This document shows positions 45,715 through 55,344 of a stretch of DNA of 64,000 bases, piece by piece. The notes beneath the pieces are model-generated. The model worked only from the letters and a program-made list of their open reading frames with translations. It was not told the DNA's origin and ran no database searches. Origin of the DNA: Acanthosepion lycidas (taxonomy: Eukaryota > Mollusca > Cephalopoda > Sepiida > Sepiidae); contig OZ010571.1 in assembly GCA_963932145.1 (NCBI GenBank), positions 152,221,683 through 152,285,682 of the forward strand, read 5' to 3'. A program made the position numbers and the translations under genes. Within the stretch, counting starts at the first letter, position 1; the number at the start of each line of letters is the position of its first letter.

Positions 45715-46200
45715 TGCTTATATGTTATTTTTATAGATACAAATATTTAAGTAAATGCTCTGTTTATAATAAACAGTATTAACGAAATTTACTGGTCTGA
45801 TTGTCCGAGAGATCTCAAAGAAAATATGTCCTCCGACAGAAATCGAACCTGTACCCTACACAGAAACGTCATATAGCCTGATATGCCATACCATTTACCT
45901 ACAGAGGAAACGGCTGGTTAGCAAGGTCTTTGAATTACAAACTTCCCAGAATTTTTCTCGGATGTTCGCATCTGCTCGAAGCGTCTCTTAAGGCAAACAA
46001 ATGACATAATATATTATAAAAATGGACTAAAACCGATAATTATTTTAACATATTTATTGTTTATATGCTATTTTCATAGATACAAATATTTATCTATAAA
46101 TATTTGTATCTATACATTCAGGCCGGTAAATATTGTTAATACTGTTTATTATAAACGGAGCATTTACTTAAATAGTTGTATCTAGAAAAATAACGTCGGA
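45715..46200. mobile_element. Foldback element with about 75-bp terminal inverted repeats
   Basis: The left arm gttatttttatagatacaaa, tttaagtaaatgctctg, ttataataaacagtattaac (45726-45800) is matched in reverse complement by 46125-46200. A smaller palindrome (atagatacaaatatttatct with its mirror) lies at 46078-46115 and a third pair, aatggactaa, at 46022 and 46190. Inside is a tRNA-like sequence. No coding capacity. It is read as a MITE-like element, probably compound. Confidence 0.75.
45825..45918 (-). repeat. tRNA-derived SINE-like sequence, reverse
   Basis: Minus strand: ctgtaggtaaatggtatggc (A-box region) and gtacaggttcgatttctgtc (B box) at tRNA-like spacing. The acceptor stem is not convincing, so this is a SINE head or tRNA pseudogene captured inside the foldback element. 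Confidence 0.5.
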
Positions 46201-46216
46201 CTTAGTCCATTTTCAT

Positions 46217-46219
46217 TAT

Positions 46220-46252
<33 letters not shown>

Positions 46253-46253
46253 A
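46217..46253. repeat. (GATA)n microsatellite
   Basis: About nine GATA units between two foldback elements. Confidence 0.95.
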
Positions 46254-46466
46254 GTGAACATAAAAGTCAACACTCAGAGGCGACGGGCTGTTTCATGCTG
46301 GATACTATCAACAGGCGGCCTGACGATTGCGTCCAGCATGAAACAGCCTGTCGCCTCTGAGTGTTGCCTTCAATGTTCGCTTTTATATTCATATATACAT
46401 ATTCTCTATCTCTGATATTGAGCACTTTATCCCATAAATGTACCACATCTTAAAACTATATTTCTT

Positions 46467-46470
<4 letters not shown>
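46252..46470. mobile_element. Foldback MITE (gcgacaggctgtttcatgct family), full palindrome
   Basis: The left half has gtcaacactcagaggcgacg and ggctgtttcatgctgga. After a short loop (tactatcaacaggcggcctg) the right half carries tccagcatgaaacagcctgt and cgcctctgagtgttg, followed by tctctatctctgatattgag and tacttcttcat-type ends. It sits between a GATA and a TA microsatellite. Related copies lie at 36434, 46528 and 59865. Confidence 0.85.

Positions 46471-46527
<57 letters not shown>
46471..46527. repeat. (TA)n microsatellite
   Basis: About 57 bp of TA separating two copies of the foldback MITE family. Confidence 0.95.
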
Positions 46528-46530
<3 letters not shown>

Positions 46531-46680
46531 AAAATATAGTTTTATGGTATGCTAAATTTATGGGTTACAGTGTTCAATACCAGGGAGAAATCGTATGTAA
46601 ATATAGAAATGTACATGTCAACACAAAGAGACGACAGTCTTTTGTATGCTAAAGCCAATCTGTCGCCTCTGGATGAAGGC
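46528..46680 (+). mobile_element. Foldback MITE family, diverged half copy
   Basis: Contains tatagttttatggtatgcta, gttcaataccagggagaaat, acaaagagacgacagtct and ctgtcgcctctggatgaagg, matching one arm of the family with more changes. Confidence 0.7.
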
Positions 46681-46885
46681 ACACACGCACGCGCACACAC
46701 CTGCACATATACACTATAAAAAAAATAAACCATGCACCAATGAAAAGTGCATATACAAACATCGAGAAGTTTCTGATACCCCTGACGAGTGGACGTAGTG
46801 ATTCCTGGAGAGTCCATCTACGAAACTGGAGATAGGATATTGAAACATCAACTAGCTGACATTTTGACTTGTATTAATTTTCTCC

Positions 46886-46887
<2 letters not shown>
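46681..46887. other. No recognised feature
   Basis: A short CA-rich stretch (acacacgcacgcgcacacac) and unique sequence. The 91-codon minus-strand frame 46542-46817 overlaps the MITE and is not a gene. Confidence 0.4.

Positions 46888-46888
<1 letters not shown>

Positions 46889-46965
<77 letters not shown>
46889..46965. repeat. (CT)n(TA)n microsatellite
   Basis: About 47 bp of CT followed by about 30 bp of TA. Confidence 0.95.
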
Positions 46966-46970
<5 letters not shown>

Positions 46971-47078
46971 ATTGAGAAGTAACTCTCTATTTCATGTATG
47001 ATGAACTCTCTGCCTTGTAAATATTATAGTTAGACGGGAGAGTCCATCATACATAAAATAGGGAGTTAGTTTTCAATC

Positions 47079-47082
<4 letters not shown>
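46966..47082. mobile_element. 117-bp TA-flanked MITE with long inverted repeats
   Basis: The left arm gggtaattgagaagtaactc, then tatttcatgtatgatgaact, is mirrored by agtccatcatacataaaata and gttagttttcaatcacctt. The loop is about 30 bp. TA repeats lie on both sides, so it inserted at a TA within the microsatellite. Confidence 0.85.

Positions 47083-47119
<37 letters not shown>
47083..47119. repeat. (TA)n microsatellite
   Basis: Right-hand continuation of the TA tract split by the MITE at 46966-47082. Confidence 0.95.
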
Positions 47120-47122
<3 letters not shown>

Positions 47123-47688
47123 TTTATTTAAAAATATGATTCCAACACGCTACATAAGAGTTCTCATGTTTCAAAACAAGAGCCGAAAACTTCAATATAA
47201 TTATTTGAATTAAACTGAATTAAAGTAAGCTCTGTTCCATCTTCAAGCGAATTTTTTTTGGGAATAACTTATTTCTGAAATTTACGTGTTTTAATAGCAG
47301 ATTCATTATTGAAATCAAAATTTACATGGTAACGGCTAGCGCGATTGTTCATAAAGAGTGGGCGCAGTGTGTTAATAATTTGTATCAGTATTATATGTAG
47401 TATAAATTTTTTTTTTAAATCCATAGTCCTAATAAATAGCTTAAATACCCTACAAAAAAGATAACCCTTTATGAAGTCGTCAAAAAACAAATGTTACGGC
47501 AGTTTTTGTTTTTTTTATATATATATATACACAAAACCCTTTCAGGAAAAGAAATAAAAAAATAAATAAATCTCCATGGACACGTAAACAAGACTAGACG
47601 AAAATCATCTTCCGTTTTAAATTTAGACACCCCAACCTTACCCTGACTTGACACCTATGAATGTAACTCTACACTGATACAAATTATT
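47120..47688. other. No recognised feature
   Basis: AT-rich. The frame 47469-47654 (minus) starts MSSQGKVGVSKF, faintly like the SSAGKV.AS.FWD strand of mariner transposases and on the same strand as the remnant at 47690, but too short to call. Confidence 0.4.
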
Positions 47689-47689
47689 A

Positions 47690-48048
47690 ACACTCGGAAA
47701 CGTTCAAGGAAATCAGCCAGATCTGCCTCAGATTGTCCCGTGATATGATCAGCCTGATGCGCTTTTGATCAGGTGTCAGGAAACTTGTTACCCACCGAAC
47801 AGAAACCTTCGTCATGCCAAGTTAATTTTGCAGAATATTCTCAACTCATCCAGCATTGTCTATTTGATTTATACTCAATCGTCTGTCATTGTGGTAAACA
47901 CGATCAATGTTTTTAGTCGACCGTGGCAGTTGCAGGACGTCTAAACCTTGGATCATCTTCAAGAGTCTCCCTTCTAAATTCAGCTGCCCACTCTTCGCCT
48001 AATGTAGCAACAATGTCAGTATGAATGTCCTTGGAGTTTAAACCCTTT
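47690..48048 (-). pseudogene. Mariner transposase remnant, central part
   Basis: The minus strand, across frames, reads EEWAAEFRRETLEDDPRFRR and PATATVD, then NIDRVYHNDRRLSINQI, then LGMTKVSVRWVTSFLTPDQK and RIRLIISRDNLRQI. These are recognisable mariner segments: the SV.DDPRSGRP linker, the second HTH (ENVE.V...DRR.TI..IA), LGM.KV.ARWVPR.LT.DQK, and the strand leading to the first catalytic Asp. Frameshifts and stops break it several times. The first DE motif (TQDE) is not reached. In an active element this protein excises and inserts the transposon at TA. Confidence 0.8.
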
Positions 48049-48215
48049 TTTCTGCAGGTACTAAATAACATCACGATGACAAATGACTTCTATTCATGTT
48101 AGTGTTCAGTTTATGAAGTATTTATATTTGTGGTATGTGACTGATGCCAGGAAATACCAGGTAGTCCGAATCGAATTAATGCCAATATGGAACGCTTGCT
48201 TTAAAAGACGATTAC

Positions 48216-48219
<4 letters not shown>

Positions 48220-48284
<65 letters not shown>
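48220..48284. repeat. (TA)n microsatellite
   Basis: About 65 bp of TA. The 73-codon frame across it is its translation. Confidence 0.95.
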
Positions 48285-48285
<1 letters not shown>

Positions 48286-48775
48286 TGTGCATTTTACATG
48301 TTAATAACTTCTATATTTCCAGACCACAAAACAACAATGTCTATCCAGAATATGTCAGGCATTCTGAATAATCTGAGGACCATTTGCAGCTTCCTGGTCT
48401 AATTTGGCAACAAAATCCGAGGAAAACTTACTGCGCATTCGTGAACAGACACTATTCCGTGACTGAGATGTTATTAAGTGATTTCGTTTACTGTGTGACT
48501 ATTAAATTCACAATGTCTGAGTAGATGTCTCACTTTCATGCAGCTTTTGTTTAGGTCAAAAATTCGCAGCATCCAGGTCTTTCAGCCTCCTTACAATAAA
48601 GATTTGATTCTCAAATGTAAAATCGACTTTGAAACACCAGATTCGAGATTAAAGAGAATGCAGCTGATAAAAATCCCCCAAAAAGTCTTTCCCATTTAGT
48701 GGAAACTTGCTTGGTTCGTGGACATGTCAACCCTTTTTTTATCTCAATTTTGAGATGAGGAATAGTTAGTATACT
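48285..48775. other. No recognised feature
   Basis: About 490 bp with no recognised gene or repeat. Confidence 0.4.
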
Positions 48776-48779
48776 TTCA

Positions 48780-49095
48780 TTTATTCAAACTTTAATTTAT
48801 TTTCATCTTGACTATTATTGATGTTATTACAGACACAACGTTTCAACCAAGTATACTATAGCCATCTTCAGGTGTTCATTGTTTTGGGCTGAGATGAAAT
48901 ATCTGGTGACTCTTGCGCTATTTTGTCCCTGCAATGCCAATACTTGTTCGTTCCTGGTGAACCATTAGTTCATTAACTCACGACCACTAGAAAATGACCA
49001 TCAGGCAAACTAATGAATATCTGAAGATGGCCATAGGATACTTGATGAAACGTTGTGTCTATATCATTTATAATAAATAGTAGAATAATTCGTAT
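48780..49095. repeat. Inverted pair of hammerhead-like/Penelope-type ends
   Basis: On the minus strand at 48841-48871 there is cctgaagatggctatag and then gttgaaacgttgtgtc. On the plus strand at 49021-49060 there is ctgaagatggccatagg and then gatgaaacgttgtgtc. The two ends face each other about 150 bp apart. Both keep CTGAAGA and GAAACG, but stem II is poorly formed, so activity is doubtful. Confidence 0.6.
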
Positions 49096-50020
49096 AAAAT
49101 TAAAATATATCAACTTTTGTTGTGTAATTTAATACTAAATTTTGTATGATGCATCCAATTAGTACTGAGCATACTACTTTGTCGTAATAGTCAAACTAGC
49201 TTCGCTAACTATTACTGCTCACACCGAGGCAACGGAAAAGTCAGAGACATCTTGGGTTAAGAGTATAAAATGTCAAAAGTAGTTTTAAAAGGATTACAGT
49301 GTCATTGCCCTAGATAGGCTTTTTGCTCGTTAACCTAAACTTGTTGGATAATTTTCGGTTGGACCTATCTTTTAATGTGTTTCTATGTTGAAGAATTCTG
49401 TTTTTACGCATCAAAAAATGTTTAGACGCTTCGTTAAATAATTACCCTTTGTCTCTCTGATTTATTTACATTATTACGTTTCAATTTTTGTTCGTTTACG
49501 AATTCTCGCCAGTGTCTTTTAAATTTATTATCATCATTTTCCAAGTAACTCGAAAAACAAAAGGTATTACTAAGTTGTGAGCTTATAAATTTGTATGCAT
49601 AATTTGAAGCATAATGTATTTAGACGCAAAAGCACTTGACTAAATTATATCTCCCGTCTTCATGACTCCAAATCTTCGGTTATGATGGCTGGTTTGAGGT
49701 TTAATGTAATTGAATGGGTACTGCTAACAATCTCACCATTTTTCTACTGTCAAGTGTTGCTTTATTATATTATTGCGTTCCTGATAGCCCCGACGGATTT
49801 ACAATAAACAAATCTTCAATTCAACTTCTCGTAAATCTGATATACTCTCAATATGAATGAAATTAATGACATTTTCTCTGAAACAAAACTCTTTCTTGCT
49901 AAGAACAAAAGAAAATCATAAAAATATCTTTCTCTTTCCTTTTTCTATTTTGTTCTCCTTTTCTCTTATTTTTATGTCTCATTCACTTATTTTAGGGCTA
50001 TCTGCCTCTAGCTCTGCACT
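49096..50020. other. No recognised feature
   Basis: About 920 bp of AT-rich sequence. A 67-codon frame at 49857-50060 has no motif. Confidence 0.4.
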
Positions 50021-50023
50021 TTC

Positions 50024-51082
50024 CAAGATTGTATTATTATTTGATAATACAATAAAATAATTCGTAAAGACATTTATCTGTCACATTTGAGAACACGTCT
50101 GGTCTTTGTAAGTATTTTCAACATAAATAACGCATAAGATGTAAACTTCACTAGACGGTCTTTGCACATTTGAGATTTACTGCCTACGAAGGACTGTCAA
50201 AATTACCATTTGAGGAACCAAATGAGACTTTCCTTTACGATTCACGTATCTTGTTTGCCAAAAGCAACAACTAAAATGGATATCACATATAACGCGAAGA
50301 GAAAATAATGACATAATCAAGATGTTAAAGTTTCACATTAATTCAAACAAAAGGTTAAGATGAAAGCTCCCATCAATATTGCAATGTCACTGGGCATGAG
50401 AAGCCATTTTCGTAGAAAAATTGTTTTAAGAGAAATATGTTATAAATTTCAATTGAAAATAGCTCTGGCTGCTGGGCGGGTGAATGCCCAATGTTTCCTT
50501 ATAAGGAAACGGCTAATATTACAATTACTATTAATATAAAACAAAAAAATCAGGACGTTATTTTCTCTAATAACTATTTTACTTTCGTAACATGACGCCT
50601 TAGTCTGCATCAGAGAATTCTTCTTTGAACCTAAAACACTTATCTCGCCATTCTTTCTATTTATCAAAATAATCTGAAACGTGAAATAAAAATGGGTATC
50701 TTTCGGGATTGCAGCATCAAATGTTTTATTCTGTTCCTGTTTATCCGGCACGCAACGTTTCAGGAATGCTTTTAGATTTTGGGTCAAATCTAAAATAATT
50801 CTATTTAAATTTTCCTTACATAAAACTTTGCTTTTCTTTGAAATCTTTTATGTGTATTTGTGTTCATCGAAGTATTTTTCGGATAATGATTTAGATATTA
50901 AATGAAACGTCATGTTCGATCTTTCAATCAGCAACTGAATTCGGTAATCATGGCTCTCCACGTCTTTTGTCTTTAATTTCATTAAATTGCGAATTGCCAT
51001 GGCATCTATTTAAAAAGTTGATAATGTGTCTTTTTCACAACTATCAATTCAGAATTTTCTTGTTGCCATCTACAGCTAAGAC
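50024..51082 (+). repeat. Duplicated segment, copy 2
   Basis: Repeats 42110-43183 in the same orientation, about 7.9 kb away. It has a 21-bp deletion near 50592 and small changes near 50711 that join two minus-strand frames of copy 1 into one of 112 codons (50449-50787). The shared carboxy part, including FLIRKHWAFTRPAARAIFN, is identical in both copies. It lacks the left direct repeat of copy 1. Confidence 0.85.
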
Positions 51083-51110
51083 TTAGAAAAAAGGTTAGGC
51101 AAGCACACAG

Positions 51111-51910
51111 GTTTGAAACCAATGTATAACAACAACTGCCATTATACAGGATGACCCAAATAAATTGACAACATTTAAAATGTTAATATCTGAATAACTA
51201 CATGTCCCAGGCAAACGAAATTAAATAGGCTTGATGCTAAACACGAAAAGATATTCAAAGGGGTGTAGATTTTATAACCGATTTCACAAAACTTCAAAAT
51301 TTTCCATATGCGCACTATCTGTGACACGGTAGTCCAGCTCCTGCCAAACACGCTGTAGCATGTCTTGCGTAACATTCTCCAGCTCCTCATTGCGGACTTA
51401 TCTCAATGTGAATCTACCAGGAAGATTGATCTGGCCTGGTAGTGGTAATTGACAATACGCTCTTGAAATGTCCACGTCGTTCACCTGCCTTGACTCCTTG
51501 TAATTTTTTCTATGGGGCGATGTGAAAGGACACGTCTATATCCCCCTATTCCTACAAGTCTATATGGATTTAAGTAGAGAGTCACCGATGCGCTTAAGAA
51601 TGTTACGCAAGGCATGCTACCAAGTGTTTGGTAGGAGCTACCGACCTGGCGTGTGTCACGTCACGGGTGGCGCGCATATTACACATTTGTGAAGCTTTGT
51701 GAAATCGGTTATAAAATCTATACTCCTTTGAATATTTTGTCCTAATTTTGATAATTAAGTATTTTCTTGTTCAGCATCAAGCCTATTTAATTTCGTTTGC
51801 CTTGGACATATAGTTATTCAGATATTAACATTTTAAATGATGCCAATTTATTTGGGACATCCTGTATAATGGTCTTCTTCGGCAGCTGTTGTTATACATT
51901 GGTTTCAATC
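51111..51910. mobile_element. Foldback made of two inverted mariner-like 3' ends
   Basis: The left arm (51113 to about 51380) and right arm (about 51600-51907) are inverted repeats. The left reads gaaaccaatgtataacaaca, attatacaggatgacccaaa, ataactacatgtcc, and so on. The right mirrors this order. Each arm encodes the carboxy end of the same transposase, one per strand. The outer part (gaaaccaatgtataacaac) lies beyond the transposon terminus tacaggatg.ccca, so flanking DNA was duplicated along with the element. Confidence 0.8.
51445..51690 (+). pseudogene. IS630/mariner-like transposase C-terminal remnant
   Basis: In broken plus-strand frames: SPALTPCNFF, then PPIPTSLYGFK, RVTDALKNVTQGMLPSVW and a final region related to CRVTRGAHI.HL. 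This matches the family end SPDLTPCDFFLWG.LK..VY, LKQRI..A...I..ML.RVWQE.., CR...G.HIEHL, where D in SPDLTP (here A) is the third catalytic residue's neighbourhood. Stops interrupt it twice. The minus-strand frame 51175-51390 (MRSWRMLRKTCYSVFGRSWT) is the inverted second copy of its last third. Confidence 0.75.
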
Positions 51911-51980
51911 CTGGACATGTAGTTACTTAGATATTCACATTTTAAATTATCTCAATTTGGGCGGGGGACACCGTGTATTT
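51911..51980 (+). repeat. Third copy of the transposon terminus
   Basis: Right after the foldback, ggacatgtagttacttagat and atctcaatttgggcggggga followed by caccgtgta repeat the terminus in diverged form. This suggests nested or repeated insertion. Confidence 0.65.
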
Positions 51981-52635
51981 TCTAGCCTATGAAAACACCG
52001 CTGAAAACCACTTTGCTCAGACTTACTCGGACATAGTGAATGATTGGATTTTCTTAAAATCTATAGCAGTTTAAAGAATACATTCTCGTGTTAATTTTCA
52101 ATGCATGCATACATTCTTTACTTGAAAATTGGCGCAAATACGTCTTCCCTCCGATTTATCTTTCTTTATTTGACCGTGTATGAGATTAAGCTCAGTTCAA
52201 CAGCTGTCTCTTCACTTTTGTATGTTTATTTTCTGTTTATATATTTTGATATTTGCTCGAGTATAAAGAAAAAGAAACGCTGGAGAAATAGTGTTGTATT
52301 CAAAAAGCTGATTCCGTTCCTCATCAAATGATTCGTGAATGGCCTTTGTAAAAAAACATATCTTAATCCAAGAAATGTCTCTAAACGAGAAAGCCTAAGA
52401 TATTCTGACATAAGCATGCAACTTAGAAACGAGCAAACGCAACGTCACGAATATCCTTTTTCTCTTTCAAACCTTATTTATTTATAATTTTGGTATTCTG
52501 CTTGCGGTCTTCTGATTAAGAGACTTATGCTTTTTAATCTTCCTGTCGCTTCCTCCATTCATCCTTATCAGTTTTCAGTGTTTATTTTTTATCATTTCCT
52601 TTCTTGATTCTAATTCTACCGTGTTACTTGCGTTA
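51981..52635. other. No recognised feature
   Basis: Two opposed short frames around 52101-52417 have no motif. No gene seen. Confidence 0.4.
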
Positions 52636-52639
52636 TTAT

Positions 52640-53025
52640 TGAAGAGCGTCCTGAATATAGCGATAAACTACATCTGCGTCCTGGATATGACAGCAAACTA
52701 CATCCGTCAGCAAGGCTTGTGACAAGGAGGTTTTGAAGAGCATGGAACCACCTCTTAATTGCTGTTCTTCCTAGATCCAACATGAGTGGTAGTACATGTT
52801 AGGGGTCCAGCTATGGGCAAATAGTTAACTCCCAAACTGGAGTCAAAACACTATGAAAGTGTAAAAATAGGTTTTAATAGCAGCAATACATTTTGGGAAA
52901 AATATTACCAGCAATATATTTTTTGGAGAAAAAAAATATTAGCAACAATAATTTGCAATGAAATTGTCCAGCATTTATTACCATATAGGATTATCAATAT
53001 TACATAACAGTTAAATATTCTTAAG
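52640..53025 (+). repeat. LINE 3' tail copy
   Basis: Contains two opening words (cgtcctgaatatagcgataa, gtcctggatatgacagcaaa), gcaaggcttgtgacaaggag, ggaaccacctcttaattgct, ccagctatgggcaaatagtt and the accagcaatatat repeats, then a degraded terminal block. Confidence 0.8.
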
Positions 53026-53039
53026 TATGATATTTAAAT

Positions 53040-53390
53040 TGTTTTATTTGTTTGATTTTGGTATATCCAATTTGTAATTTGCATCTTTCTTTTTTTTTCT
53101 GAGAACCATTCATTCTGTCTTCTTACAGTTAATGTTTAGACCTTTCTTCTCACTTTCCTTCACTACCTTCTGTAGGAGTTTTTGCAGTTTACTTTCCGTG
53201 TCTGCTATCAACACTGTCTCATCTGCATATCTTATGTTGTTAAGATTGTGGTCGCTAATAATAAATCCCGGTAGGACTTCTAATTCTCTCAGAATTACAT
53301 ATTTAATTTCTTGTACTTGATTTTGGAATTTCAAATTTGTAAATTGTATGTTGAACTGTTCCATTAACTGGCAACCATGCATTCTGGGTA
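53040..53390 (-). pseudogene. RTE-type LINE reverse transcriptase palm, fragment
   Basis: The minus-strand frame (53110-53382) contains VLRELEVLPGFIISDHNLNN, then IRYADETVLIADTESKLQKL and VVKESEKKGLNINCKKTE. This is the RT palm: YADD, the metal-binding catalytic box, is YADE here, so the enzyme is inactive even apart from truncation. The stretch after it, K.GL.IN.KKTE, is the usual following strand. On the same strand the frame runs out at 53110, before the MVV motif. Copies with other states of the box are at 53695-53765 (YADD) and 19880-19975 (YADN). Confidence 0.85.
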
Positions 53391-53394
53391 GTAA

Positions 53395-53530
53395 TGGGTA
53401 GCGGCTCGGATTGAGGAATCGGAGAGCCGATTTCGAATTCCAGTCGAATCCATTACATTAACATACGTACTAATACCCTTGGCAAAGGTATGAATCCTCT
53501 TCTTGTCCCTCCAGTTATGGGTAAACAGAA
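53395..53530 (+). repeat. tRNA-derived SINE (family A), forward
   Basis: Head ggtagcggctcggattgagg and gatttcgaattccagtcgaa (B box), body acccttggcaaaggtatgaa and the end ctccagttatgggtaaacag. It interrupts the RTE sequence, whose pieces lie on either side. Confidence 0.75.
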
Positions 53531-53694
53531 AGATAGACCTGGTTCTATAGCGTTTATTATGGCAACTGGTCTACCACGGAAAGAAAAGGCAACCTACTAC
53601 GGGAAAAAATCTGCCTCGTCAGTCATGTATCTTTCGATAAATGATCGCCTAAGTGTGTATCACGCATGGTACGTAACTGACTGGGGGAATTTTT

Positions 53695-53768
53695 GAAGTT
53701 TCCTTTCTGTGTTTGCTATCAACACAGTATCATCTGCATATCTTATGTTGTTAAGATTGTAGCCGACT
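53695..53768 (-). pseudogene. RTE-type RT palm scrap with intact YADD
   Basis: Minus strand encodes VGYNLNNIRYADDTVLIANT, then ERKL. It is the same segment as in 53040-53390 but from another copy, with the catalytic box intact. It is only about 24 codons long. Confidence 0.8.
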
Positions 53769-54030
53769 AATGAATATACATAAGCATCTCAACTGATAAG
53801 TAAACGCAAGATCCTGTGATGTTCATCATCACACACATACATACATACACAACTTCAAATTATACAACAACAAGCATTCATTGGATAATAAATTAACACT
53901 ACTGCGTAATGAACAATATATAAATCGCAGCTATGCGACAATTTTATAATCGCTATATTTTCATGTAGTCGATTTCGTGCACTTTTGGGAGAATTGGATC
54001 CCAGAAGCTTTCATGGGTCCCCCCAAAGCT
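53769..54030. other. No recognised feature
   Basis: Flank containing a short cacacatacatacatacaca run at about 53831. Confidence 0.4.
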
Positions 54031-54036
54031 CACTCG

Positions 54037-54117
54037 CTGATTGGTCAATGCCAACCAATCAGATTGTATGCACGTGAAGAATGATTCTTCCCGTGCGCCG
54101 ATGATCATCTATATAAG
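54037..54117 (+). promoter_or_regulatory. Candidate promoter: inverted CCAAT pair and TATA box
   Basis: The palindrome ctgattggtcaatgccaacc aatcag (54037-54062) puts two CCAAT boxes head to head. The TATA-like tatataag is at 54110-54117, about 50 bp downstream. A frame begins at 54160. The spacing is promoter-like but no transcript is known; it could belong to an LTR or a solitary regulatory sequence. Confidence 0.35.
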
Positions 54118-54159
54118 AAAGAAATATTCTTAGATAATTAGTGAGAATTCAGCTGCCAA

Positions 54160-54345
54160 ATGAATCCACAATTGAAGCCATGCGCCAAACTTCTCACTCA
54201 CACCACCACTCACGTGCTGAATCTTCCCTATACTCACATAATATTTTTTCCTTACACAGCAAAACTGTTGAAAACATTTATTACCAGAAACTACCACAAC
54301 CTTCTTTCTTTCAGTGAACTTTGGAACACAATAGTTAAAAAGTGA
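54160..54345 (+). CDS. 61-codon open frame downstream of the promoter candidate
   Basis: Starts MNPQLKPCAKLLTHTTTHVL and ends LWNTIVKK at a stop. I recognise no domain. Only its position 43 bp after a TATA-like box makes it worth listing. An opposed 72-codon frame overlaps it. It may not be coding. Confidence 0.15.
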   Translation: MNPQLKPCAKLLTHTTTHVLNLPYTHIIFFPYTAKLLKTFITRNYHNLLSFSELWNTIVKK

Positions 54346-54348
54346 CAA

Positions 54349-55340
54349 CGTTTGTTTTACTCAATGCATGCTTTTCTTTCACATCGTTGTTTGTACATCT
54401 TGTTAAATATAAGTTTTATGTGTAATAATGTCTTTGGCTTATCCTTTTTTCTTCACCTCAGTTTCGTTTCCTAATCTAAGTTGAATTAATGCGGTGAAGT
54501 CCGCCACAATCCTTACAATTATGACTCAATGTCCCAATATCTGTTAAAAATGATATTATTTACTTATGTCTTGGGATGAAGCCAAAGATTGCAAATAATG
54601 TATAAAAGAGAATTCTAATTTTTGTTGCTTTCTTTTCAAATCGTTTACTGTACACTAAGAAAGCTAAATCTAAAAGTGTTGATTGATATCAAATAAATCG
54701 ATAAAGGTTGTTGTTTCTTTTTATTATTTTTCATTTAGTGTTCAACTAGAGCCAATTCCCTACTGAACAGATGATACTTGATAGCAACGTCACAAAGAAA
54801 GGAATTTTCATTTAAAACTCAATATAAAAATTTTTTTTATTATTACCACTAGCACTCAGCTTATATCTCCGGCGCCAGAGAAGTATAAACATCTGTGTAT
54901 TTCTATACAAAATTATTTTAATGACACAAGTACGCAGGTGTAGGCTTTAAGAAAGCTTTATTCAACTGAGAATACAAGATTTGTGTATAGTGTCCTTTTA
55001 TAGTCCCAGTAAAGAGAAATGGTTCTCTCAAAGAGGAGAGTAACGAAACAAAGGGAGACCACTCTTAATTATTCATAACAATTATATCAACAATTGCCAA
55101 GTTTGTATAAATTAACGTAATGAAATAATAGTCGCGGCCTGTCAGATGAGCAGGCATTTCATCGAAGGGACATATTAATCGAATGGACGTATTAACCGAA
55201 TAAATCTATGGTTATGTTATTATTAGTTCCGCTTTCTAATGTCATCATTTTATAAAACAAAAGAAAAAACTATAAAACCATAATTCTTTGAGAGGATCTG
55301 TTTTTTCATAAAATTCTTTTAAAACGTAAAGCAGGTAAAG
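54349..55340. other. No recognised feature
   Basis: About 990 bp of AT-rich sequence. An element-like stretch ggctttaagaaagctttatt at about 54940 is partly palindromic. No gene seen. Confidence 0.4.
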
Positions 55341-55344
55341 CGTA

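Noticed and set aside
46542-46817. 91-codon minus frame
   Set aside because: Overlaps a foldback MITE copy and a CA-rich stretch; no motif.
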